A stretch of 13,645 bases of DNA from an uncultured Prevotella sp. (lineage in GTDB: Bacteria; Bacteroidota; Bacteroidia; Bacteroidales; Bacteroidaceae). The translations under genes were made by a program, and so were the position numbers. Below the pieces are notes generated by a model. It did not search any database. It was not told the origin of the DNA and worked only from the letters and a program-made list of their open reading frames with translations. The stretch spans positions 1 through 13,645 of the forward strand of contig CAKQFW010000033.1 in the NCBI GenBank assembly GCA_934230965.1, in the 5' to 3' direction. This document shows, piece by piece, positions 6,932 through 13,639 of the stretch; within the stretch, counting starts at the first letter, position 1; each line of letters begins with the position of its first letter.

Positions 6932-6962
6932 AAAAGTAAGCAAAAGCCGCGAGCGAGACAAA
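6931..6962 (-). promoter_or_regulatory. Bacteroidota-type promoter of the GH9-deacetylase gene
   Basis: On the minus strand TTTG (6962-6959) is followed after 20 bp by TACTTTTG (6938-6931). This fits the -33 TTTG / -7 TAnnTTTG pattern of the primary sigma factor with normal spacing. It predicts a leader of about 90 nt before the ATG at 6834. Confidence 0.7.
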
Positions 6963-7001
6963 TAATAATGCGAAAAAGGTGAATGAAAAGAAACAAGCGC
7001 G

Positions 7002-7034
7002 AAAAAAGGCACGCTTCTCACGAGGCATGCCTTT
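7002..7034 (-). terminator. Intrinsic terminator of the MORN-like gene
   Basis: AAAGGCA (7005-7011) pairs with TGCCTTT (7028-7034), and after a C/A mismatch GC (7013-7014) pairs with GC (7025-7026), with loop TTCTCACGAG. On the minus strand it is followed by TTTTTT (7007-7002). It lies about 165 nt after the stop codon and 40 bp before the GH9 -33 box, separating the two units. Confidence 0.75.
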
Positions 7035-7150
7035 CAATTCTTTAGCAATTTCTACTTATTGTTTGTTTTGTTTTTTAAGAGAGATATCTATTGTTTTGCT
7101 TATGAAAAAATCTTTCTTTTTTATTGAGGCCGTTAAGCCCATACTCCTCT

Positions 7151-7213
7151 TTAGCGTTATCGCCTCAAGATTTAGCGTTATCGCCTCAAGATGTAGCGTT
7201 ATCGCTTGAGGAA
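7151..7213 (-). repeat. 21-bp tandem copies of the MORN-like gene's 3' end
   Basis: Two identical 21-bp units (7151-7171 and 7172-7192, TTAGCGTTATCGCCTCAAGAT on plus, split here as 20 plus T) follow a third, gene-embedded unit (7193-7213) that carries the stop codon (7199-7201). The third differs by having CTTGAGG where the copies have CCTCAAG, which is its reverse complement, so 7184-7190 and 7205-7211 can pair into a hairpin. Confidence 0.8.
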
Positions 7214-7717
7214 AATCTTCAAGTCGCTGATGTCGCGACGTGTTTGGTTACCATCGGTAGCGGTCACCACGAAATAGTTGAAGCGCGATTGGCCGTTTAC
7301 AAATTCAGCGGTAGCGATGCCACCATCACGCATCATTATGGTGAGATAGCCTTCGGGCTTTCCGCCGATAAACGAGCCGCGATACTTTTCTTTTCCGTTA
7401 GGATAGAAAGCAGTAACGTCGCCTTCTACCTTTGTGTTGCGATCGTCGTTCAGGTCGATGAAGCTATATCCACCTTCCAGTTTCAGTTTACCGTTCATAT
7501 AGTAGTCGCGGAAGACCTCGCGTTTTTGTCTACCAGTGCCTTCGGTCAGGAGCAAACGTCCGTAAGCTGCATCAGCACGATTGTCAACGCGAATATAATC
7601 AGCATTGTAATAAATGGTGTCGGTAGATACCACTGTAGCGGTTTCAGACACGCGTTTGTGTGCGTAAGATGCCATTGTTATAAAGGCCATCATTGTAAGT
7701 AGTAATATCTTTTTCAT
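7199..7717 (-). CDS. Secreted MORN/YwqK-like repeat protein
   Basis: The product has 172 residues with a Sec signal peptide (MKKILLLTMMAFITMASYAH, likely cut after Ala19). The mature part contains two copies of a Tyr-x-NGK…G repeat: DYYMNGKLKLEGGYS (71-85) and AFYPNGKEKYRGSFIGGKPEG (103-123), with weaker flanking copies. These resemble MORN and YwqK-type beta-hairpin repeats seen in many exported Bacteroidota proteins, often annotated as 'toxin-antitoxin system YwqK family antitoxin', a name not supported here because no toxin is adjacent. No catalytic motif is visible, so binding or scaffold function is a guess. It has its own -7 box (7773-7780), a leader of about 50 nt and a terminator at 7002-7034, so it is probably monocistronic. 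The 3' end is duplicated downstream. Confidence 0.72.
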   Translation of the reverse strand: MKKILLLTMMAFITMASYAHKRVSETATVVSTDTIYYNADYIRVDNRADAAYGRLLLTEGTGRQKREVFRDYYMNGKLKLEGGYSFIDLNDDRNTKVEGDVTAFYPNGKEKYRGSFIGGKPEGYLTIMMRDGGIATAEFVNGQSRFNYFVVTATDGNQTRRDISDLKIFLKR

Positions 7718-7772
7718 TGTAGTAATGTTTAAAAGGTTTGTTGTGTTATGTGTTTTGTTTTATTTTCTATTG

Positions 7773-7780
7773 CAAAGATA
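7773..7780 (-). promoter_or_regulatory. Probable -7 box of the MORN-like gene
   Basis: The minus strand reads TATCTTTG, an exact TAnnTTTG match, 55 bp upstream of the ATG at 7717. No TTTG is seen at the -33 distance, so the promoter may be weak or activator-dependent. Confidence 0.5.
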
Positions 7781-7853
7781 GTGTTTTAAATTGTAAGTTG
7801 GTTATTTCTTTAACACTATTTTGCAACAATTTTCACCCTCTTTTTTGATTATA

Positions 7854-7918
7854 ATTTACAAAAGCCCTTATAATTCGAAATCAAACATTTTGAGGCTTTT
7901 TTCTTTCATTTTGTAAAT
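7854..7918. repeat. Nested inverted repeats, possible second terminator
   Basis: ATTTACAAAA (7854-7863) is the inverse of TTTTGTAAAT (7909-7918), and inside them AAAAGCC (7860-7866) pairs with GGCTTTT (7894-7900), overlapping the outer arm, so two alternative folds compete. T runs flank both sides. It could be a backup terminator for the endonuclease transcript or an operator. Confidence 0.4.
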
Positions 7919-7989
7919 ATCGTATGCATAAATATGCAACATGAGGGTAAAACGAGTTACATTATGCACTTTTGCAATGATATTTGCTT

Positions 7990-8039
7990 ATAAACGAACA
8001 AAGTGAAAGCCGCGATGTAGGTCACAACTTTCACTTTGT
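7990..8039 (-). terminator. Terminator-like hairpin after the endonuclease gene
   Basis: ACAAAGTGAAAG (7998-8009) pairs perfectly with CTTTCACTTTGT (8028-8039), 12 bp around an 18-nt loop, about 50 nt past the stop of the minus-strand endonuclease gene. The following minus-strand sequence TCGTTTAT is only a poor U tract, so it may also serve to protect the mRNA end. Confidence 0.6.
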
Positions 8040-8087
8040 AAGTAGACTCTTCAAAAAGAGTATGTTTTCTTCTTAATTTCGATAAGA

Positions 8088-9710
8088 TTAGCGTATCACC
8101 ACTTTCTGTCCGTTCATGATGTATATGCCCTTAGGCAACTGCTGCATGGCCTGCTGGCGCTCAACCTGGCGTTTCACCATTACACCCGTTACGGTGTAGA
8201 CGTTCACCTTATCGGTAGAGGTGGTGTTCCACACCGGAGCATTGTTGATGCCCGTAGCGGTAGATGCCTTATACAGTGCTACCTTTTGCTGGCTGCCTAT
8301 GTAGCAAGCAAAGCGTGGTGACGAAGCGTTATATTGGATAACACGGTTAGCAAACTTATTATTGGCTATTGATGCATAGCCACCCGAGATGCTGATGTTC
8401 CATTTAGCCATCATATCGTCGGCTTTATCTTGCAGAACCAGTTTATTGTTATTAGAGGTAAGTGCCAGATACTTCTTGTCTACATTATCATAGAAGGTAT
8501 AATTGCCTGCGCTGCCACCAAGAGTCAGGGCGTGGGGCTTCTCGGTCTTGTTTACCTCAGTAGTGATGGTGCCATCGTCAGCAATACGTACCTCTTTTGC
8601 CAACATAAAGTCTTTCTTAGCAGCATCAAGGGCGCCTAAGGCCGAAGGACGTTTTGTGCCATTGCCTTCCCATACAATAATATAGGTGGCGGCAGGAGTC
8701 AAGGCTTCGGCAGCCGTTACCTTCACAAAGGTCAGACCCTCAACGCCTGGGTCGGGAGTGGGATCGGGGTCAGGTGTAGGATCAGGCGTTGGATCGGGTG
8801 TGGGATCAGGATCAGGGTCAGGCGTGGGGTCAGGCGTAGGATCCGGATTCGGGTTGCTGCCGTCATAGTTGTCATAACTGAAAGCCACGTCTTGCTTGTC
8901 GCCCCATACCAGCTGCTCAAGGCCGGGATAGTCGACAAACGGGTTACGGTTCTTCTGACACTCATACACCGCATTATTACGGTCAATCTCCTTCTGGCTC
9001 ACGGGGTCGTTCTTAGCCCAGCGCAGCAACATATCAAGGAACCAAGGCTTAAAGGCGGGATATGAATTGCCTGTGAGCACAGTAGATGCTGTACCATTGC
9101 TTACCCAAGAGCCAATTTTCTTCTCATAACAGGTAGCCATGTAGAAATAGATGCGGGCAATGTCGCCTTTATACTCGTCGTTAGGCTCGAATACGGTGCC
9201 CGAGTAGCCAGGAGTCTTTGAACGTCCTACCTTGCTGAAACCCTTGTTCGACTTGTACAGATCACCATCAGTCTCGCCGAAGGGGTAACTGCTGCGACGG
9301 TTGTTTACATAGCCATCGGTAGGAACCACATGCACAACGTCGGCCTTCATGGGCGAAGCCTCTTTAAACCAACTCTGAGGCACGGTGTGCTCGCGGTTAT
9401 AGATGTCGCCCTCCTTTTTATAGTTGCCTACATGGTCGCTGAAGCTGAAGTTGGTGGTACATGAATACATATCCCATACCTTGCCATCAGCACGCTTATC
9501 GGTCTTGGTATAAGCGGCGAACAAGCCATTATAACCTAAGTCTTTATGCGGGCCGATGATTGAACATAATGCAGTTTTCAGGGCTTTACCCTTTTGTCCG
9601 TTGGCAGCTTTGTAGTAAGTGCCACTGTTGTTGGGCCCTTGTGCAAACAATTGAAGCACGAAGAGCATCAACGCTAAAGCCATAGAATGGCGTTGGTAAA
9701 TGTTGTGCAT
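8088..9710 (-). CDS. Secreted endonuclease I with T9SS-type sorting tail
   Basis: The product has 540 residues: signal peptide (1 to about 23, hydrophobic ALALMLFVLQLFAQ), an EndA/NucM-like endonuclease I domain (about 30-280), a repetitive Asp-Pro-Thr linker (287-321), a beta-rich domain (about 326-482) and a C-terminal tail (about 485-540) with VYTVTGVMVKR and LPKGIYIMNGQKVVIR. The nuclease shows YNREHTVPQSWF (104-115), ADVVHVVPTDGYVNNRRSSYPFGE (123-146; His127, Asn136-137, Arg138-139), an IARIYFYMATCYE helix and NRNPFVDYPGLEQLVWG, the usual family blocks with the His-centred metal site. The tail fits the type A T9SS sorting domain, so export to the surface or medium by the Por system is inferred. 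A role in digesting extracellular DNA for nutrients or in matrix turnover is likely. It is divergent from the outer-membrane protein gene, with its own promoter at 9772-9802. Confidence 0.92.
   Translation of the reverse strand: MHNIYQRHSMALALMLFVLQLFAQGPNNSGTYYKAANGQKGKALKTALCSIIGPHKDLGYNGLFAAYTKTDKRADGKVWDMYSCTTNFSFSDHVGNYKKEGDIYNREHTVPQSWFKEASPMKADVVHVVPTDGYVNNRRSSYPFGETDGDLYKSNKGFSKVGRSKTPGYSGTVFEPNDEYKGDIARIYFYMATCYEKKIGSWVSNGTASTVLTGNSYPAFKPWFLDMLLRWAKNDPVSQKEIDRNNAVYECQKNRNPFVDYPGLEQLVWGDKQDVAFSYDNYDGSNPNPDPTPDPTPDPDPDPTPDPTPDPTPDPDPTPDPGVEGLTFVKVTAAEALTPAATYIIVWEGNGTKRPSALGALDAAKKDFMLAKEVRIADDGTITTEVNKTEKPHALTLGGSAGNYTFYDNVDKKYLALTSNNNKLVLQDKADDMMAKWNISISGGYASIANNKFANRVIQYNASSPRFACYIGSQQKVALYKASTATGINNAPVWNTTSTDKVNVYTVTGVMVKRQVERQQAMQQLPKGIYIMNGQKVVIR
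8748..8852 (-). repeat. Coding repeat for the Asp-Pro-Thr linker
   Basis: This stretch consists of repeated six-base and longer blocks encoding alternating PDPT and PD units (residues 287-321). Such linkers are extended and protease-resistant, and they are prone to length change by slippage, so linker length may vary between strains. Confidence 0.85.
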
Positions 9711-9771
9711 GTTTTTGTTTTTGAGAATTTATATAATGTTTTATTTATACCTTACCTACAGGGGTGAACTG

Positions 9772-9802
9772 CAAAGTTACTGCATTTTTATGACACAGCA
9801 AT
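9772..9802 (-). promoter_or_regulatory. Promoter of the endonuclease gene
   Basis: On the minus strand TAACTTTG (9779-9772) is an exact -7 match, and ATTG (9802-9799) stands 19 bp upstream as a one-mismatch -33 box. The leader would be about 55-60 nt to ATG 9710. Confidence 0.6.
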
Positions 9803-9850
9803 AGCTTTCGGCTTATTTTTACACCTATTTATATATATAAGTCAAGTTTC

Positions 9851-9867
9851 GCATGTTTTCAACATGC
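9851..9867. repeat. Short perfect inverted repeat in the divergent promoter region
   Basis: GCATGTT (9851-9857) and AACATGC (9861-9867) are separated by three bases. Lying about 50 bp upstream of the endonuclease -33 box and between divergent genes, it is a candidate dimeric regulator site; no U tract follows on either strand, so it is not a terminator. Confidence 0.5.
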
Positions 9868-10013
9868 TGTAAGTAGACCAGTAGACAAGTAAACAAGAAG
9901 ATTAGCCTTACTGATTTAAGCGCCACAAACAACGATAGTCAAGAAAAGCATGCCTCCTTGTTTACACCCATCGTGAGCACTTTTTTTCATTTTTTTCTTT
10001 CATTCATTAAACC

Positions 10014-10021
10014 TTTCTTTG
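10014..10021 (+). promoter_or_regulatory. Possible -7 box of the outer-membrane protein gene
   Basis: TTTCTTTG differs from TAnnTTTG at one base and lies 67 bp before ATG 10088. There is no TTTG at -33, only a T-rich tract, so this is a weak call. Confidence 0.3.
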
Positions 10022-10087
10022 TTATAAGCGTCAAAAAAACAGTTATCACAATAAAAACCTTTACGAAAGAACTTATCACACAAGACA

Positions 10088-13045
10088 ATGAAACATTACA
10101 TCCTCATGTTGATGTTTGCACTGACAGCATTAGGAGCCTCGGCTCAAAGCTACAAACTGACAGGAAGCATCATCGACGCCGACACAAAAGACGCTATGGA
10201 ACAGGTTACTGTTCAACTATTAAAAACCGACAGCTCATACGTGGCTGGCGCACTGTCTGACTATAAAGGTTCATTCAGCATCAGCGCACCCAAGGCAGGA
10301 CGATACCTGCTGAAGCTGTCGAGTGTAGGCTATAAACCGCTTATACGCAACATTAATATACAGAACAGCGCCACGGCATTAGGCCAGCTAAAGATGAGCA
10401 CCGACGCCGTGATGCTGAAAGGGGCCACCGTAACGGGGCAGGCAAAAAAGGTGGTGGTGAAGAACGACACCTTCGAGTATAACTCGGCAGCCTTCCGCAC
10501 CCCTGAGGGGTCGGCCATTGAAGAACTGGTAAAACGCCTTCCTGGCGCTGAATTAAGCGACGATGGAAAAATAACCATCAACGGAAAAGAGGTAAAGAAG
10601 ATTAAGGTAGACGGCAAAGAGTTTATGACGGGCGACACCAAGACAGCCCTGAAGAACCTGCCCACCAGCATTGTAGAGCGCATAAAAGCCTACGACGAGA
10701 AGAGCGACTTGGCCCGCGTGACGGGCATTGACGATGGCGAAGAACAAACCGTGCTCGACTTCGGCATCAAGAAAGGCATGAACAAAGGCATGTTTGCCAA
10801 TGCCGATGCCAGCATAGGCACACACAACCGCTACTCGGAAAAGCTGATGGCTGCCGTGATGCAAGACAAGCTACGTGCCATGACCTTTGGCAACGCTAAC
10901 AATGTGGGCGACAGAGGTTTTGGCGGAGGCCGCGGACGCTTCGGCGGAAACAATGGCCTCAACGCATCAAAAATGTGGGCTGCAAACCTCAATTATAGTG
11001 GAGACAAACTACAGGTTGACGGAAGCGTGCGCTGGAACCACAGCGATGGCGATGTCTACTCGAAACGCTCGGCTGAAAGTTTTGTAAGCAAAGTAGGAGC
11101 CTACTCAAACAGCATCAACCAAAACTTCTCGCGCAGCAACAGCTGGAACGCACAAATGCGACTGGAATGGAAGCCTGACACGCTGACCAACATCATGTTC
11201 CGCCCATCGTTCACCGTATCGTCGAGCGACAGCAAGGGCACCAGCGCATCGGCATCATACAACGACGACCCCTACCTGTACGTCAACGACCCGCTCAACG
11301 CCACCGACATTAGTCAGCTGGCAGCACAGGGCTTGATGGTGAACAGTTCTACCTCGCAATCGCTATCATACAGCGATAACACCACAGCGCAAGCCATGTT
11401 GCAAGTGAACCGACGCCTGAATAGCATGGGCCGAAACTTTACCGTGCGTGGCGACGTATCGTACAACGAGAGCGACAGTAAAAGTCTGTCTACCAACAAT
11501 GTGCACCTGTTTCAGGTGAAAGACAAGTTGGGAAACGACTCTACTTACCAGACAAACCGCTTTAACGTTACGCCCACAAAGAAGTGGAGCTACACAGCAC
11601 AGGCCACCTACAGCGAGCCTTTGTGGAAGGCCACCTTCTTGCAGTTTAGCTATAAATATAACTACAGCTACAGCAAGAGCGACCGCGCCACCTACGACTT
11701 TAGCAACCTGGGCGAAGACTTCTTCACCGGCGCACAACACAGCTACCGACAGTGGGACAGCTACCTGAACCTGCTGCCCAAGCCCTACACCGAGTATGAA
11801 GACAAGAAGCTGAGCCGATACTCAGAGTATAAAAACTACACACACGACATCGAACTGATGTTTCGTATGATACGCGAGAAGTTCAACTTTAATGTAGGTG
11901 TGATGATGCAGCCACAACGGTCGCACTTCATACAAGACTATCACGGCACACACGCCGACACCACCCGCACGGTGACCAACTTTACGCCGACGCTCGACTT
12001 CCGCTATCGCTTCAGCAAGGTGCACCAGTTGCGCATCAACTATCGCGGCACCACATCGCAGCCCAGCATGTCGCAGCTGCTCGACATCACCGACGACAGC
12101 AACCCACTGAGCATAACAAAGGGTAACCCAGGATTGAAACCCGCGTTCACCAACAGGCTGTGGGCCAACTATAACAACTTCATACAGAAGCGGTCGCAGG
12201 CCATCAACGCCTTCTTGAGCTTTAGCTCAACACGCAACGCGGTGGGAAACATGGTTACCTACGACGAGAAAACAGGTGGAACCATCACAAAGCCAATGAA
12301 CATCAACGGCACCTGGAGCATCATGGGTGGCGCCATGTATAACACCTCTATCGACACCACGGGCGTGTGGAACATCAACACCTCAACCAATGTGTCGTAT
12401 AACAACATGCCGCAGTATGTGATGATTGACAAGACGGTGGGCTCGCAGAAGAACCTCACCAAGTCGATGAACCTAGGCGAGCGCCTGGAACTGAGCTACC
12501 GCAACGATTGGCTGGAGCTGGCCGCCGACGGGTCGGTAAACTATACGCACAGCCGCAACGAGCTGCAAAGCCAGAGCAACCTCGACACATGGCAATTCTC
12601 TTACGGCGGTACGGCCATCATCAACACGCCGTGGGGCACCAGCCTCTCAACCGACTTGCACCAAAACAGCCGAAGAGGATTTAACGATAAGTCGATGAAC
12701 ACCAACGAGCTGGTGTGGAACGCACAGATATCGCAGAGCTTCTTGCGCGGAAAACCGCTCACCGTGATGTTGCAGTTCTACGATATTCTCGACAACATGA
12801 GCAACTTCAGTCGCACCGTAAACGCTATGCAGCGCAGCGACACACAGTATAACAACATAAACAGCTATGCCATGCTGCACGTGATTTACCGCTTTAACAT
12901 GTTTGGCGGAAAGATGGGCGGCAAAGGCATGGGACCTGGTGGCCGAGGCGATCGTCCTGGAGGACCGAGAGGACCTATGGGCATGCCTGGCGGAGGTTTC
13001 GGAGGTCGTCCACACTTTGGCGGTGGTCGTCCACCCATGATGTAA
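10088..13045 (+). CDS. Outer-membrane beta-barrel protein, TonB-receptor-like, with Gly/Pro-rich tail
   Basis: The product has 985 residues with a signal peptide (1-20, ending GASAQ) and an N-terminal carboxypeptidase-regulatory-like beta-sandwich (about 22-105: YKLTGSIIDADTKDAMEQV, then LSSVGYKPLIRNI). A plug-like region follows (about 107-235) containing RTPEGSAIEELVKRLPGAEL, KKIKVDGKEFMTGDTKTALKNLP and DLARVTGIDDGEEQ. The remainder is a large barrel of aromatic-rich strands, ending AMLHVIYRFNMF near residue 939. This is the pattern of the 'outer membrane beta-barrel protein' family common in Bacteroidota, related to TonB-dependent receptors and SusC but lacking an adjacent SusD. Two Gly-rich stretches stand out: RGFGGGRGRFGG (276-287) in the loop after the plug, and the last 47 residues (939-985), rich in GG, PGG and GRP, lying beyond the final strand. 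The substrate is unknown. It is transcribed alone and ends at a strong terminator. Confidence 0.9.
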   Translation: MKHYILMLMFALTALGASAQSYKLTGSIIDADTKDAMEQVTVQLLKTDSSYVAGALSDYKGSFSISAPKAGRYLLKLSSVGYKPLIRNINIQNSATALGQLKMSTDAVMLKGATVTGQAKKVVVKNDTFEYNSAAFRTPEGSAIEELVKRLPGAELSDDGKITINGKEVKKIKVDGKEFMTGDTKTALKNLPTSIVERIKAYDEKSDLARVTGIDDGEEQTVLDFGIKKGMNKGMFANADASIGTHNRYSEKLMAAVMQDKLRAMTFGNANNVGDRGFGGGRGRFGGNNGLNASKMWAANLNYSGDKLQVDGSVRWNHSDGDVYSKRSAESFVSKVGAYSNSINQNFSRSNSWNAQMRLEWKPDTLTNIMFRPSFTVSSSDSKGTSASASYNDDPYLYVNDPLNATDISQLAAQGLMVNSSTSQSLSYSDNTTAQAMLQVNRRLNSMGRNFTVRGDVSYNESDSKSLSTNNVHLFQVKDKLGNDSTYQTNRFNVTPTKKWSYTAQATYSEPLWKATFLQFSYKYNYSYSKSDRATYDFSNLGEDFFTGAQHSYRQWDSYLNLLPKPYTEYEDKKLSRYSEYKNYTHDIELMFRMIREKFNFNVGVMMQPQRSHFIQDYHGTHADTTRTVTNFTPTLDFRYRFSKVHQLRINYRGTTSQPSMSQLLDITDDSNPLSITKGNPGLKPAFTNRLWANYNNFIQKRSQAINAFLSFSSTRNAVGNMVTYDEKTGGTITKPMNINGTWSIMGGAMYNTSIDTTGVWNINTSTNVSYNNMPQYVMIDKTVGSQKNLTKSMNLGERLELSYRNDWLELAADGSVNYTHSRNELQSQSNLDTWQFSYGGTAIINTPWGTSLSTDLHQNSRRGFNDKSMNTNELVWNAQISQSFLRGKPLTVMLQFYDILDNMSNFSRTVNAMQRSDTQYNNINSYAMLHVIYRFNMFGGKMGGKGMGPGGRGDRPGGPRGPMGMPGGGFGGRPHFGGGRPPMM

Positions 13046-13113
13046 GAATAGTTTTTATCAAATAGCAATCATAAAGATAATGTTTTGGGTTAATTAATAA
13101 TTAGTTTTTTATG

Positions 13114-13153
13114 GGGTCTCTTTTGCGTGAGCAACGGAGGCCCTTTTTCTTTT
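13114..13153 (+). terminator. Strong intrinsic terminator of the outer-membrane protein gene
   Basis: GGGTCTC (13114-13120) pairs with GAGGCCC (13137-13143) including one G-U; inside, TTGC (13123-13126) pairs with GCAA (13131-13134) around the GNRA tetraloop GTGA. TTTTTCTTTT (13144-13153) follows directly. It is about 70 nt past the stop codon. Confidence 0.9.
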
Positions 13154-13297
13154 CATACACCTTATATAATAATCTGAATCAGAAAATACGTCTTGTGTTT
13201 ATATTAATCAATTTAGCGTGTTTTGATATAAACACAAATCTCCATAAATTATCCATAAAATTTATTTTCTCTAGGAAGAACAGATGCACACTAAAGT

Positions 13298-13324
13298 AGG
13301 ACGGTGGCCTCCGTGCCCCGTCCT
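13298..13324. repeat. Stable hairpin without T run
   Basis: AGGACGG (13298-13304) pairs with CCGTCCT (13318-13324); after a single bulged T, GGC (13306-13308) pairs with GCC (13315-13317) around loop CTCCGT. It lacks a U tract on either strand, so it is not an intrinsic terminator; role unknown. Confidence 0.6.
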
Positions 13325-13398
13325 CCAGCACCCAACAAAACCACTACTGCAAGCTAACAACCATTGCTCTATTTATCGTATTTCAAGGGTTTATTTGG

Positions 13399-13470
13399 GC
13401 GAAAGCATGCTTCAAGCAAGGCGAAAGCATGCTTCAAGTTGGGCGAAAGCATGCTTCAAATTGGGCGAAA
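13399..13470. repeat. 22-bp tandem repeat with palindromic core
   Basis: GCGAAAGCATGCTTCAA occurs at 13399, 13421 and 13443, and a partial GCGAAA at 13465: an exact 22-bp period. Each full unit contains the perfect 10-bp palindrome AAGCATGCTT. Spacers between cores are only about five bases, so this is an iteron-like array and not a CRISPR. Confidence 0.92.
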
Positions 13471-13490
13471 CATGGAGAAAGTTGTCTCGT

Positions 13491-13566
13491 ATCGACCGTT
13501 ATGAACACGTGGAACGGTCGATGCGCGTGTTCATATCGACCGTTATGAACATGTGGAACGGTCGAT
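13491..13566. repeat. Two 44-bp-spaced inverted-repeat hairpins
   Basis: ATCGACCGTT (13491-13500) pairs with AACGGTCGAT (13513-13522), and the same arms recur at 13535-13544 and 13557-13566. The loops are ATGAACACGTGG and ATGAACATGTGG. In addition ATGAACACG in the first loop (13501-13509) is the inverse of CGTGTTCAT (13526-13534) between the two, offering an alternative fold. Confidence 0.92.
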
Positions 13567-13594
13567 ACGGGCCGACGCATTACTTTATGACATC

Positions 13595-13639
13595 ACCTTA
13601 TCAAGGTAAGAGCAGTCCCAACCAGCTCTTTTTATTTTT
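13595..13639 (+). terminator. Terminator-like hairpin at the window end, source transcript unknown
   Basis: AAGAGC (13608-13613) pairs with GCTCTT (13625-13630) and is followed by TTTATTTTT. A smaller stem, ACCTT (13595-13599) with AAGGT (13603-13607), abuts it. No plus-strand gene precedes it after the terminator at 13114-13153, so it may belong to a short RNA from the repeat region, or to nothing. Confidence 0.5.

Larger units (their letters stand above)
6835..7198. other. Intergenic region between GH9 and MORN-like genes
   Basis: This 364-bp stretch holds the GH9 leader and promoter (6835-6962), the terminator of the upstream MORN-like gene (7002-7034), an AT-rich segment without recognisable content (7035-7150) and two duplicate copies of the MORN-like gene's end (7151-7192). 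A plus-strand open frame over 6979-7209 is low-complexity and has no family features. Confidence 0.7.
7718..8087. other. Intergenic region between MORN-like and endonuclease genes
   Basis: No gene is supported in these 370 bp. The region holds the MORN-like gene promoter (7773-7780), nested inverted repeats (7854-7918), a palindrome-like TGCATA-AA-TATGCA (7925-7938), the long hairpin 7998-8039 and a small hairpin ACTCTT-CAAA-AAGAGT (8046-8061). Confidence 0.7.
9711..10087. other. Divergent control region between endonuclease and outer-membrane protein genes
   Basis: This 377-bp region carries the endonuclease promoter, a perfect hairpin GCATGTT-TTC-AACATGC (9851-9867) without a T run, a stretch of loosely repeated AGTAGAC/AAGTAAAC (about 9871-9898), and the pyrimidine-rich DNA before the outer-membrane gene. 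No gene is supported. Confidence 0.7.

Noticed and set aside
7124..7702. 192-codon plus-strand open frame
   Set aside because: It is the shadow of the MORN-like gene, which has a signal peptide, repeats and a promoter.
7199..7717. Antitoxin of a toxin-antitoxin pair, as YwqK-like proteins are often labelled
   Set aside because: The protein has a signal peptide and no partner toxin gene adjacent; the label comes from repeat similarity only.
13134..13314. Distant 9-bp inverted repeat ACGGAGGCC / GGCCTCCGT
   Set aside because: Each arm is better explained by a local hairpin (13114-13143 and 13298-13324); the long-range match is probably chance.
13399..13470. Possible CRISPR array
   Set aside because: Units are 22 bp with no variable spacers, only three full copies, and there is no cas gene in the window.
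13580..13631. tRNA-like arrangement of small stems
   Set aside because: No T-loop (TTCRA) sequence, no acceptor stem and stems of the wrong size; the last stem with its T run fits a terminator better.
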